The translations under genes and the position numbers were made by a program. A stretch of DNA of 64,000 bases, from positions 1 to 64,000 of the forward strand of contig MBPM02000094.1 of the NCBI GenBank assembly GCA_001695595.3. The letters are read 5' to 3'. Origin of the DNA: Plasmopara viticola. Its lineage: Eukaryota > Oomycota > Peronosporomycetes > Peronosporales > Peronosporaceae. The notes below the pieces were generated by a model. That model ran no database searches, was not told the origin of the DNA, and saw nothing but the letters and a program-made list of their open reading frames with translations. Below are positions 1 to 11,055 of the stretch, one piece after another (position 1 is the first letter of the stretch; each line of letters begins with the position of its first letter).

Positions 1-222
1 TTCGGCGGGCAGTGCAGCCAGCACCGAGGTCGTGAGGGTCTTCCATGATTTTGCTTAGCTCTGACTTAGTAAGAGCCCAGGTGGCGCCCTGGTGCTGGAG
101 ACCGTCGCGTCGAGGGTGAGACTCGTTAGAGACCTGCATTTGCCCGAGAGCACCTACCCGAAGAGCGCGAGCAATTAGCCCCCGCGCTTGAAAGAAGGGT
201 GTCACCCCAACCGTTTTCGAAG
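1..222 (-). mobile_element. SINE-like retroposon, truncated by window edge
   Basis: Minus-orientation copy of the roughly 325-bp element also found at 12,487-12,811, 53,878-54,199 and 63,053-63,382. Its 5' end (right side here) abuts the 14-bp sequence cgagaagtcgattt at 223-236, the same flank as in duplication copy 2. It is therefore the same insertion carried along by the duplication, not an independent event. The 3' tail lies outside the window. Confidence 0.8.
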
Positions 223-482
223 CGAGAAGTCGATTTGTGGCCAAAAAGGCAGTGTAGACGGTTGCAAGTCGGTCAGGCCATTCCCGAAGATCGAGTCAAC
301 CTACAAGAAGGTTGCTTCGGCCTCCAAGGCTCCTCCACCTGCTGCGCCTCATTATTTACTTATACTATATACTGACGAGGCGGAAGCCTAGACGTAGCCC
401 ACCCCCTGTCTTTTCCTATCAGCATGCGCAGATTGAATGTGAGCAGCCAGTACTTCAAACAATGATACTTACAGTAAGATGT

Positions 483-707
483 ATGCCACAACCATCGCAA
501 AACGAGTGTTCGCTCACATGGGATGAAGGATACGTTACCTTCGCTACTTCTTGGCCCATGAATCGCGCGGCAGCAAACTCTTTGCATCCTATGCATCTTT
601 TTGATAAAATTAACGTTCGACTGAGTGCTATCCCACACGGCTCTGACACAGTCTTGGCTTTCTTGCCCTCGACCTTTTTTGCAGTCGTTAATGGCGCTCA
701 CCCTTAA
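483..707 (+). pseudogene. Possible degenerate RxLR N-terminal relic, convergent to the RxLR pseudogene
   Basis: A short open stretch whose counterpart in duplication copy 2 is 13,073-13,297. The stretch around NSLHPMHLFDK...VRLSAIPHGSDT aligns by eye with the NELLPRHVLRE...LAVDAGSEER region of the neighbouring RxLR gene. The link is made through an intermediate sequence at about 29,090-29,240 (minus strand), which reads NTLLPRHV. It points towards the RxLR pseudogene, tail to tail. The resemblance is weak and the assignment is inference. Confidence 0.25.
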
Positions 708-1626
708 AAAGTTTCTACCTGCGCTCGAATAAAAAAATTGCTGGTTGATGTGCGTGGCCTTCTCTATGACTGAAGTGCTCACCGTATAGTGGTCATCCAT
801 GAGAAGCTCACGGCTAATAAACTCATACGGAGGTGGCGACAAGAACAACATCGAAGTAGAGTTGCTGACAAGAACTTACACGTCCCGGCGAATAGCTTTG
901 TGGCATTACGTGAATGCAGGAGTACTTAACGAGGCGGCATTAGCACTGAGAACAACGATAGATGATGTACACTACTTCTCAATGGAGTTGCAAGCCTTCT
1001 TATTGTGGTCCTTCGGCGCCATCTAATAGCTTGCGCCTATTTTTAAAGGATTTTACCTGTAGAATCACTATTGCAGCCTTATCTTCAGCAACACAACAGC
1101 GCGCGTAATGGCGTAAAAATATATATTCAAGCGCTCCGTACTGTTTGTAAAAGAGGATCGAATGGTTTATTCTTTAGCGTTGGCTTCTATGACCAATTAT
1201 AAAAAACTGGCAGAGTAACTTAGCGCTAGAACGAGTGAACGCGAAAATGAGTGACCGATGCAGTCAAGGACAATACGCTTTCTAATACATAATACGCATC
1301 AAAAGACTACATTTAGGTGACTGGCGGTGCTTTGACGAGGGAGACCGTGACGTACTTGCTCTTGCAATTCTCTAGCATTAACCGCTTTGGTTTATAGATA
1401 ACAATTTGTTGGGTTTTGCCCTTGTTATTTAGAGCATACAGAAAGTTTCACTTAGGTCGGGAAGTCAAATTGCTAAATTACCTACGTTTTAAAAATTGAT
1501 TTTTGTAAGGAAAAAGTATTGATAAACTTCACCAACTGACTCCGTAATTTAGTCAACAGCGATCGTCACGCTCCCTTTATCCATAATACAGATTCATTAA
1601 GTAGCATCAACGCTACTGACCCAAGT
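708..1626. other. No gene seen
   Basis: Non-coding flank between the relic and the broken RxLR gene. It is shared with duplication copy 2 (13,298-14,187) apart from small indels. No RNA gene or recognisable element was seen in it. Confidence 0.6.
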
Positions 1627-3196
1627 TTAATGCTCAAAAATCGATTGATGGGAGTTGACTTTCGAAGGCAATTCGTCGATGACAACCCCACCACTATGGC
1701 AAAATTCATAGAATAACTCGTACATGATGGCCAATTTCGCCGTGTAGGCCGCGTCCAAATTCACCTTAGTAGCCTGCAAAGCTGACTCACCAGTCCCCAA
1801 CAACTTTGTCATATCTGGGCCCAACACTCTCTGTGAACATCTTGCGTTTGCGAAGTTGCCAGAAACTTAAGTGTTCGAAGAAGACGTGCGTTTTTTGGAC
1901 TTGAGTTTTGCCATCTGAGCAAGCGAAGCATCTTAGCCGTCTCTTGCGGATACTGGTGAAATGGCAGGCTAAACGCCTTCAGAAACGCCTCGTGAATTTC
2001 TTTCACCTTATCATCTACCACGACTTCAATCCACAACAGGGCCTTCCGCAATTTCAGCCTTCCAATCTATGGAACGCTTTGACCCTTCGTCGTCGCGGGA
2101 TGCGCGGATTGCTCATTTTTCTAGCAAGTAAAAAGGATGGTTGACTGAATGCGATCCACCATGTCAGGGTATTTGTATTGCCAAACTCTACCGTCTTCTG
2201 AGCGATCAGCTGTTTGTTAAGTTGACCACCAGGATCGGCGGCAATAGTCGCTGAAGAGACCAAACGCTTGTGTTGAAGGTTGTGCACAGCTACAGATTTT
2301 ATAGCATTTTCCACAATGACTTTTGACGTATATCTTCCCAGTCTTATTGCCAATACGGTTCCGCATTATTTGTCAGCGGCATCAGAGATTTTGTTGGATT
2401 GATTGCCACCGACACCAGAGATTTTTCTGGATTTGGCAAAGCATGCGATGCTTGTCCGCCCACACTGTTACGCATTGAGTCGATCCGCTGGTGCTCGCTG
2501 TTTCTGATCTCGACCTCGTCGGGATATTTGTTCAAGTCAAACTCCAACGCCTTCTGAGCTCTCAGCTGCTTGTTGGGTCGACTATCAGGAACGGCGGCTC
2601 CAAATGTAAAGGAGCCTGGAGGCGCGGGTCGGTAGTCGTGCTGCGCCATAATCCTTGCAGTTTTTTGCATATCGACATTCGGCTTAATTTTTTTCAGGTT
2701 CTTTGCCGATGCGAAAGACGCAATATTTGCCACTGGCACTAGAGGCGTTTCTATATTTGGCGTATGCAGTGCTTGTCCACCCACATTGTTAGGCGTCGGA
2801 TCAATGCGCTTTCGCTTGCTGTTTAAAGCTTTAGACACAGGTTTCAATTGCTTGTACTGTTCAATTGCTTCCGTAGCTTCCGCAATCACATCATCTGCAC
2901 CCGTTCTGATCTTACTAGCCGAACTGATGACATTCTGGTCTAGCTCTTTTGAAAACCAATCTCGTTCGAGAAATGTCCCACCATGCGCTCTTCACTGCCC
3001 GCGTCGACCGCAACGTGTCCTTTACATTGGGACTTTCTCGAAGAACATGCCTCGGCAACAACTCATTAACGTTGCCACCAGACGTCACGCCGTCATTGTG
3101 AGGTGCTTGCTGAGGCTCGGCCTGGTCAAAGCCTGCAGTTGCTTGGCCGCAAGCTACGACGACAAGCGCAATAGCCACGTAGTGTGCGCCACGCAT
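1627..3196 (-). pseudogene. RxLR effector pseudogene (copy 1 of the duplicated effector)
   Basis: Aligns base for base with the intact effector gene at 14,188-15,768, from the MRGAHYVAIAL start (ATG complement at 3194-3196) to the same stop at 1627. The frame is broken by several small deletions relative to copy 2: single bases near 3009 (just before the EER motif), 2954, 2362 and 1845, and one or two bases near 2150, 2120, 2070 and 2030. The reading therefore falls into at least five pieces. Signal peptide, HVLR motif, both internal repeats and the C-terminal domain are all still recognisable. The upstream flank has also lost part of the T-rich tract present in copy 2. Because most lesions are one-base gaps, misassembly or poor polishing of a near-identical duplicate could mimic decay; if real, the gene cannot make a full-length effector. 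Confidence 0.85.
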
Positions 3197-5329
3197 GGGG
3201 AGGAGGTGGGGCAATCGACAAGGAGCTGACAGAGTACAGTGCGACCGGCAGGTTTGAGCGTGCAAATAACAAAATTGATTGGTATGAGAATAGAGCTTTT
3301 CAAAACAGACTAGCAGATTTGATTGGTAAGAATTTTGCACATGAGATACTGCATACGTATAAAAGGGAAAGGTTAGCGTAAATACAATTACAATTTTAGC
3401 TTGTGTCTTACTTAAATTGAAAGTGACACCATCCACTTCCGAGTACTATAATGCATGCAGCTAATTTACCTTGTGGCACAAATTTTACAATATACCAGCT
3501 CCTATATTCGTTTGACGCGCGCTCTGACGTTATGCTTCAAACAAATTTAAGATCAAATAAATTGGCGTGCTCCCTTCTCCTCGTGATAATTCAGTCTATA
3601 ACAACATGGTACGCTCTCTTAAAATGGCCAAATCTCTTTTTGCATGCTATGAACTTCAAATTTGCTTATGATCTTCCACTCAACGACCGTTCTTTATCCT
3701 TGGTCTGAAGATAATCAGTGTGTGCGATAACTTGGATTTTGAAGACTGTATACATACACCAAAAGGATATGGTCCTACCTATTCTTTAGATAGAGCTGAA
3801 TTTTGTGTTACGATTTACGCAGGAGCTGTATTATTTCAAAATCCTACGCAATTTCCGTGAAAGCGAACACTGAAATGGCTGTATTGCGCACCAAGAAAGA
3901 AGGTCTTTGAGCGCTTTTAATCAACAAATCAGCTTTTGATCTTAATAAATAGCCTAGAGACAAATAAAAGACAACAAAAACTCGGCTTTAAAGAACGATC
4001 CGTTACACAAGAATATGTATTTATTTCCTTGATTTTCTTCTAATTTGGTTAGATGATAACGCTGACCAAACGTATTGAAAGAGTCTCCCACGGAAAAGCA
4101 CACGTTTATCTATTTTCCTCACCCACTGGTTCACAGACACCTTATTCTTCAGACGATGTTACAAACGCTATATATGACGAGAGGCGAAGCAATAGCCCAT
4201 CTAATATTCGTCTGACTCTCTATCCGCTAAAGCTGTGAATAGGCCGTAGACTGACTGGCAAAGTGGCCTCATCACCAGGTGTAACACCCTAATGACATTA
4301 ACGTTGCAGTCAGACTCACTTGTCATTCATTTCAATATGCCGTAGCTCCCAGAGGTCAAGCCCCGACCAATAATACCCTTGCTGATGAAGTCACCAATTA
4401 AAGAAACAATAAGACAAAGGATCAACCACCCTCAATACATTACTTGAAGTGTGTCCGGCCGTAATCCCCGAAGTATCGGGCGGGAACTTTGTCACTTACT
4501 CACGTTCGATTGCTGACGTAAGTTACGGTTCTGTAAGAAGTTCATTTACTCTCTGGACAACGAGTTCGTCGAGGAAAAGGAGGAGGTAGCAGCTCCACCC
4601 CGATCAATATTGAAAAAGCTATGCCACCAAGCTGTACGCTCATGTGCTATGCGCGCCACGAAAATGTTTTGGAGGTCACTCCTTATCTATCATTTTTCAC
4701 AGTTATTTGGTCCAAACGGAGTCACTATTCTAGTGTAACCTTGCGGCAACTATACGCGTGCTTATAGCAGTCTAGCTCAGATATTCTTATCACCGACGTA
4801 ACAATCCAGAAGACAAATTTGACTTACACTCATCCTTGTGATACTATCACTCCGCAGAATCAATAATAGCAGTTTTTCGGGATCAAGCAAACCTTCAGGG
4901 TCTTATAATTCCAGCAAATTTTAAACAAAGTACGTTTCTTGTGCTAGTTACCTCGGTTGAACACAATCTATCTCTGACATATCTCGGATTTCGTAAAATA
5001 TCAACCCAGGCAACACAAGCTTGAGCTATGGACAGAACTCTCAAGTCATTTTCTCCCTGATTAACAGCAAATGAAACTGCGATCTATGTACAAAGCGCTT
5101 GTTGCATTTAAACTCTTGTGGCCTTGATCGAATGTGGTATATTAGGATTTTTGGCTCTATTTAACTCTTAGAGTCGTAATCAGTTGTGATGGATTTAAAA
5201 TCGCGGCTCTTTCGAATCCTATGAAGCGGGGCTGCACTCGCATTTTACAATGTTTGTCTAAGCACAATACAACGGGCTTTTGTGCACATATAGCGCAGTG
5301 TATCTTTGTGTACAATTTAATCTTGACGA
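3197..5329. other. 5' flank of the RxLR pseudogene and non-coding DNA
   Basis: The first 100 bases hold the degenerate promoter region of the pseudogene: the tcaattttgtt block lies at 3267-3287 on the minus strand, but the following T-rich tract of copy 2 is missing. The rest, shared with 15,877-17,914, shows no convincing coding sequence or named element. Confidence 0.6.
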
Positions 5330-6000
5330 GGGTTGAAAAGTATATAACGTGACACTTCACGTACACCATAGATCCTTGATCTATATGCCTTGTCCGAGAA
5401 CTATTCACGCCGCTGATGGCGTGGAGAAAACGCTGCATCGCTCAGTGGCTTACGTTTCATTCAACCTGCAATGGTATGGGATAACTTGAACTGCCTTGGC
5501 TTCAAGTCAGCCACATCACTCAATATATGTAGGAAGAAATACTTCGACGAGCACCGCGAGTAGTTTCAGTGCCACTACACGTTGCGAACACCTATTCTCG
5601 ATATGATCGGTATTCAAATCAGACACACCCATGTCTAACACTTAACGGCTTTTATTGAAGCCCACACTAATAGCGCCTCTTCATCCTAGCAAATATATAT
5701 TCGTGACTCACCTAGCTTTCGCTGGAGAAAAGCGGGTGCAACCGAAGACCTTTGCACTTTAGCTAGCCCGCACATGTGGTGGTCACACCATTTCTAGGGT
5801 GATATCAGGCTTTGCATCCAGGAAGCTAACTGCTTTCGATGCTATCGAAAGAGGATAACTAGAGCTCAAAATCTCCTGGATCCCGGTCACATTGACCCTC
5901 GCTCCTGCTGCTAAGAGAAGAGTAACACTTTTAGTCTGACGAAGTTGCAAATCTCAAAGGATATCCTTCAATATATATGCGTCAAACGTAATTATCCGAT
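5330..6000 (-). repeat. Inverted repeat, left arm; possible ankyrin-repeat gene relic
   Basis: The reverse complement of this stretch aligns over about 650 bases with 6600-7260. Matching landmarks include ...gagcgagggtcaatgtg, ...ggtgagtcacgaat, ...actactcgcggtgctcgtc and ...ggtgtacgtgaagtgtcacg. On the minus strand one segment reads SVTLLLAAGARVNVTGIQ, then YPLSIAS, a spacing that resembles an ankyrin repeat (LLLxxGAxVN followed by PLxxA). Stops interrupt it, so at best it is a relic. Copy 2 carries it at about 17,915-18,590. The inverted repeat is seen directly; the ankyrin reading is tentative. Confidence 0.6.
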
Positions 6001-6599
6001 TTCAAAGCGTCAGAAGACACGATATTGTTTACAGCCTCGCTATGGGAAATTTTTTAGGTTACGCTTTTGCAGTCCGCTGGAAAAAAAGACCTAGTTACCT
6101 TTGCACAAATTTAAGTACCTTTCTTCACTACAATGGGCGGTGAGCTTCTATCAGGAGAGTCACCATCCTCAAAACGGAATGCGCACGGGCGGGAACACCC
6201 GCTCTTTTTTAGTAGGAAGTGATTCGAAACTATGGCTAACCGGACGGTCCAGAACCCATAGCGTTCAGGTATGCTGATGAAGAGGAGGCAGAAATTCAAG
6301 CAGCTGATCAGCATCCGCCAATGTTTGATCTGTGGTGAATCTTGCCGTATGCGACTAATATTATTCTGTTTCCAAGCGCGTCAGAGTTTGAGGTGTCAAA
6401 ACTAGTATGGCGCGTTGAATAGCAAGCCTGGTGTGGCCTCCTGGGAAAAGTTCTATGGCTCTAGAGAGAATTTATAGTCGACAAACTTTAGCCCAAGAAG
6501 TAACAGACTCCTTTACCTACATCGTGCTTGCCAGCCTGACTTGCTCTTTTCTTAGGTATCGGTGAATGATCTCAGCAAGCCACTCGTTGTCTTATTGTT
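6001..6599. other. Spacer between inverted repeat arms
   Basis: About 600 bases between two divergently facing arms. It contains a short acidic open stretch (DEEEAEIQAADQHP near 6270-6330) also present in copy 2 at 18,855-18,910. No function can be assigned. Confidence 0.4.
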
Positions 6600-7260
6600 C
6601 TTGAGGGATCGGTTGTTACATTTGACGCTTTAATATCGAAGAAAACTTTCTAAAACTTGCAAACCTATCAGCTCAAAAGTGTCACTGTTTTCTTAGCGGC
6701 ACGAGCGCGGGTCATTATAACAAGTATCCAGAAAAATTCAAGCTCCAATTTTTCCTCTTTTGATAGCGTCGATAGATGTAGGCTTTGGTTCTAAATACGA
6801 AGAATAAACTCACCTTAGGAATGGTGTGGCTGGACCACCACACGATTTTGGTTGATTGAATGTAAAAGACTTCACTTGCAGCCTTGGTGAGTCACAAATT
6901 TAAATCTGCTAGGGTAAAGAAGCACAATTAATGTGAGCATTGGACCAAGTCGGTCAATGTGGTGGACATGGTGCGTCTGAAATGGATACCGATTTTATCG
7001 GGAATAGGTTTTCGGAACGTTTAGTGGCATTGAAACTACTCGCGGTGCTCGTCAATGTATTTTTTTTACATATGTTGAGAGATACGGCTGACTTAAAGCC
7101 AAGGCAGTGCAGGCTAGGTCATACCACTGCACTTGAAGTGGGACATAGGCTACTGAGCGATGAAGCTTTTGCTGCATGCCGTTAGCAGCGTGATTGGTGC
7201 CCAGACAAAGCACTTAAATTAATGACCTACGGTGTACGTGGAATGTCATGTTACTGACCG
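6600..7260 (+). repeat. Inverted repeat, right arm
   Basis: Plus-strand partner of the 5330-6000 arm. The segment SVTVFLAARARVIITSIQ aligns with SVTLLLAAGARVNVTGIQ of the left arm, and VALKLLAVLVNVF aligns with VALKLLAVLVEVF. The two arms face away from a common centre, as two divergently transcribed paralogues would. Both are interrupted by stops. The copy 2 partner is at about 19,190-19,855. Confidence 0.6.
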
Positions 7261-8123
7261 TGCAATTCTCGTCGTGGTCGGCGCTCTCTGCGTATCACGC
7301 AAGATATAGTTGATGGTAGGTCAACGCAATGCAAAAAAGGCCGGTGGGGTTGCATGCAGCCCACTGAGCAACACTCATCGTTAGATGTATATACGTTGTG
7401 AAACGGTTGACCAGAGATCAAGACATCTGGGGCACTATCTTTTGATGTACGTAGACAATCCCCAATAGCGGGGCCTCTGATGAGACATTCATGTAGACAT
7501 TAGCATATCAATATTTCTCTGCGATCATTGATCTCTTTGGTAAAAAGGCAATACATAGCACCCATCGACTAGTGCAAGATGGCACGTCTAGAGAAATAGT
7601 ATCGGGTCAGAAAACGACGAGTTGTGCTCGGCTTTTTGCATGTATGGAGATAGATATCGCTATCAGCATAGGCAGGATAAGCCTACAGTTTATATCGTCA
7701 GTATATCTCGGATTGACCTTTATGGAAGAATTTGATGCGAGTTGTTAAGCCGACGGCATAGCCAAAAAATAATATATATTATCAGTATCATAAAAGCATT
7801 CGGTGTCCGGACGAGATCTTCAATCCTGGTTAATCTGTTTATACAGCACACATGCGATGCGCGCGACAAAACCTTTTGCTTAAGCTTATCGAAATAATTA
7901 AGCTTGCTATTTCTGTCAGCCTCGCCATCAGCGCATGAAGAAGGCAAGTGCCCCCATCCATGAAACTTAAGTCTTGCTCATGAGCCTACCGCTCAAGACG
8001 AATAGCTTAGGGGGACCCGCGTGCGGAGCTTTGCATGCGCCACGCTCACCTGAGCTACGTACTTTGAAGCCCGCCATCACGCATTGCGTGCTTGCGAAAG
8101 ATCAGTATTCCGCTGATTACTCC
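7261..8123. other. No gene seen
   Basis: Non-coding sequence shared with copy 2. Open stretches here are short and are not supported by composition or homology. Confidence 0.5.
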
Positions 8124-8475
8124 GATTTGCGCACTCTTTAAACAAACGATTGAACATAATAAGCTGTTAAAAATTCGACGAGATGCAAAGGCACGAGGAG
8201 GTACAAGCGAAATGTGACTTGCTTAGTTTAATTAGTTGAACAAACAACAAATTTGTGCCATCGGTCCGGCTTTGATTATCCGAGAAGCTAGGTCGGATTG
8301 GATTTGCGCACTCTTTAATCAAACGATTGAACATAATGAGCTGTTAAAAATTCGACGAGATGCAAAGGCACGAGGAGGTACAAGCGAAATGTGACTTGCT
8401 TAATTTAATTAGTTGAACAAACAACAAATTTGTGCCATCGGTCCGGCTTTGATTATTCGAGAAGCTAGGTCGGAT
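8124..8475. repeat. Two-unit tandem repeat of about 177 bp, copy 1 only
   Basis: Unit 1 (8124-8300) and unit 2 (8301-8475) both run from gatttgcgcactcttta to gaagctaggtcgga, with only a handful of differences. Copy 2 has a single unit at about 20,719-20,890. The duplication of this unit in copy 1, or its loss in copy 2, therefore happened after the large duplication. Confidence 0.95.
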
Positions 8476-10425
8476 ATCACGGGCGCCTATAGAGTTGACG
8501 CTTCAACCTCGGCATGTGAGGCCCTTTACGGGAAGTTATTGGCTCCGAATAAACTCCTTATGAGACGGCTGCGAATGATAAACAGCTTTTAAAGCGTTGA
8601 ATACAAATTACAAGAATTTCCGCTTGCTTTCTGTCAGACCTCTAGCAGCTTTGCTGATCTTTGCTCATATCTCCAGTGCCTATAGTTTTAGCGGCGAGAA
8701 AGCTAAGTTTTGCCGAAGATGCTGACCATCACTATTAAAATCATCTACGAAGTCAAAATTTTGCCGAATTAAAAGTCATAAACGCTTAAAAGCTCGCGGT
8801 GTAAGGATACCACACATATATAATCTAATTTAGTAGGAGTTGTATAGGTGTCCATCACCGTCATGGACGACTTTGTCCTATTCTGTTAAAAACGCTCGCT
8901 CAGAGCGCTCTTACAACTAAAGGACGCGCGATTTTTTTAGGGCTCGTGCAACCAAGTGTTACACTCCTCATGGCTAAGCAAAAAATTCGCCTATTCGACG
9001 CGTCTTGCAAGCCTGAGCAGGACTAGTTCTTAGTGTTTAAAAGTAGTTTTGACTACTAGTGCTATCGTCCTGCTGTAATCATTCGCTTGAAATAAGCGCA
9101 AACCATTTACAATGCGAACCAATATGAAATGCGATCGAAGTCTTCCTGACACCGAAAAAAAGTATGACCAAGCCAAAGGTCACCTGAGGATCGTAACGGT
9201 TTTGCTGACAGATTTACAAGATCAGGCTTGAGCAAATTTTTACGGCTCAAGACTAAACCCTCAAAAACCTTTCAAACTTTACAGCTTAAATTATCGGTAC
9301 TCTTCTGTGAGGTCGATCACCTACAATTGAATTATAGCATATTCCTACTAGTGTATATCAAGTCGCGTTATTGCGCCATGTACTACTCATCTATTAGCTC
9401 CTTAGAAAGATTTACTGCCTTCTTATTTATGACCTAAACATATATTTAATCGTGTCACACAATATGTTAATATAGCTAATGTGACTAGGTTTATGCAACT
9501 CCATTAGTTTTTTTTGCTTGGACAGAGAACGGAAATTGGCGGCTGACTTATGCTTACAAGAAATCAGTTACGGCAATGGACCTGAACAGCCGTTAATTCA
9601 AGGAAAGGACATGTTACTTTAGATCAAAGTGCACTATATTTGGCTGGCGGTTAGTGTTTGCACAAATGAGGGGGCCCTCATGGCGGTGAGTACTTGTAGC
9701 TTTTGATATGGAAGTGCCAAGGAAAATCACAGAGCTATACATCTCCCAGCGACGTTTGGATAGTTTTGGCTATGATAAGCTTTTGTCTATACATACTTTT
9801 ACACAGCTGCTCTAACAGAAATTAATCGGCTCTGAGTGTCATCTATGCCGTCAAATGCAAGTTTTGATGTTATGAAGATTGGTGAACACTACGCCAGATC
9901 ACCAAATACGTGTTTGCGGTCGAGAAGACTCAAGTGCTCGGTTGCTTTATTTGGTGTGCCATATATGTTTACGTGTATTTTTTCTTTGATATGATCCATA
10001 CATAGCGATACTAAAAAGCTTATATGATCTCTGATTCAGGATTTGATAGCAAGAAACGCTGCGGCTTGGCCAAGGCTACGGCCCAAAAAAAATATACAAA
10101 GCGATCAGGCTTAGCCAGTTATTTGCACAGGCACAGCGCTAGCTATGTGGGTGTCGAAAACCCTTTGTCCAATCAATTTGAGAAAAAATTGAGTGGTGTA
10201 ATGACATACATTACCAGTATTTTTTTTATAAAATGTAGGAAAGCCTTCGGCAGGAACCTGCTCTGGCTTTGCCGGACAACACAAAGCCGATTTGCGTCGT
10301 GTGGTGCGTCCGACTATGACATCAATATAACAAACAGAACTATTCGGCTCTGTCCAAACAATACATCTCTTGAAATAGCGGTAAATATTCCCCACTTGTT
10401 TTGACAATTAGCAAGATAGTTACCA
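8476..10425. other. No intact gene; possibly decayed retroelement
   Basis: Shared with copy 2 (20,893-22,932). No intact gene was recognised. It lies directly upstream of a gypsy RNase H fragment and may include unrecognisable parts of the same element. Confidence 0.4.
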
Positions 10426-10524
10426 TTATTCGCTTACAAGCCTGGTAAACATCGTGTGCTTGCCGATGCACTTTCACGCAGGTTAGATTATGTGTTGCCC
10501 CTCATCAGCAAGGTTGTAGTTTAA
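10426..10524 (+). pseudogene. Ty3/gypsy RNase H C-terminal fragment
   Basis: The frame reads LFAYKPGKHRVLADALSRRL, then DYVLPLISKVVV and a stop. YKPGKxxVLADALSRRxDY is the well-known end of the RNase H domain of Ty3/gypsy polyproteins. Only about 33 residues remain in frame. The same scrap is at 22,933-23,034 in duplication copy 2. Confidence 0.75.
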
Positions 10525-10788
10525 TGAGCTAATGCTAGATTTTCTTCATCGACATCTTTTCTGTTTAATGTATTGTCCAGGCCTGGCAAATGTTTTAAAT
10601 TCACACGAGGCAAAGCTTTTGTGGTATAAGCAGGTATTAAGCTAACAGAAGCCTAAAAGAATTCTGGATTGTGATTCACGCAAGACACCCTTCTGATATA
10701 TATATATATACCAGTTGCATGCTGCAATCTTTCGAAGGCTTTCGGAATTGCCACAGTCGCTGTCTAGATTACATATTTGATTTTGGTG

Positions 10789-11054
10789 CAGTATTGCTCA
10801 ACAAAAGACATGATGGCCGACATGATGACCAAGCCAATCAGCGCTGTGCAGTTTCAGATCTCCGAAACAAGTTGGGCATCAAGTCGCCAAGTGCTGACGA
10901 GTCGAGTGGAAGTGTTGGAGAATCGACGCCTCGACCAGCAACTACATATCGGGAAGTACCGGTATCTGCAATCAGTTGATGACTACTTAAACTTAGCACT
11001 TATAAGTATATTTACTTTTGCAATTTGCTAATTAGTGCCCAAGTAACTTTTTCA
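10789..11054 (+). mobile_element. Copia element 3' fragment: RNase H end plus 3' LTR
   Basis: From the duplication breakpoint the plus strand reads VQYCSTKDMMADMMTKPIS, the characteristic C-terminus of Copia RNase H (xxCSTKDMxADxxTKPL). After a frameshift near 10,858 it continues LRNKLGIKSPSADESS. An LTR follows at 10,913-11,054 (tgttggagaatcg...ttca), matching the LTR at 63,547-63,688 with roughly nine differences in 142 bases. The element is truncated on the left at the exact point where the segmental duplication ends. Confidence 0.85.
10913..11054 (+). repeat. Copia LTR (3'), about 142 bp
   Basis: Begins TGTTGGAGAATCGACGCC and ends near TTTTTCA; the exact 3' end is uncertain by about 3 bases. 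It is the same family as the 5' LTR at 63,547-63,688 and abuts the truncated RxLR pseudogene. Confidence 0.8.
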
Positions 11055-11055
11055 A

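Larger units (their letters stand above)
1..10789. repeat. Segmental duplication, copy 1 (left end outside window)
   Basis: This block aligns along its whole length with 12,592-23,269. The offset is about 12,590 at the left end and about 12,480 at the right end, because small indels accumulate. Reading the two side by side gives only a few per cent substitutions plus scattered indels. The right break is sharp: both copies read ...ttttggtgc and then diverge (position 10,789 here, 23,269 in copy 2). The left end is not visible. Contents: SINE-like element, broken RxLR gene, inverted relic pair, 177-bp tandem repeat and gypsy RNase H relic. An unpurged haplotype joined to its partner in the assembly could imitate a tandem duplication. 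Confidence 0.93.

Noticed and set aside
10691..10712. (TA)n run at the end of duplication copy 1 as a regulatory or origin element
   Set aside because: A simple microsatellite of slightly different length in both copies; nothing suggests function.
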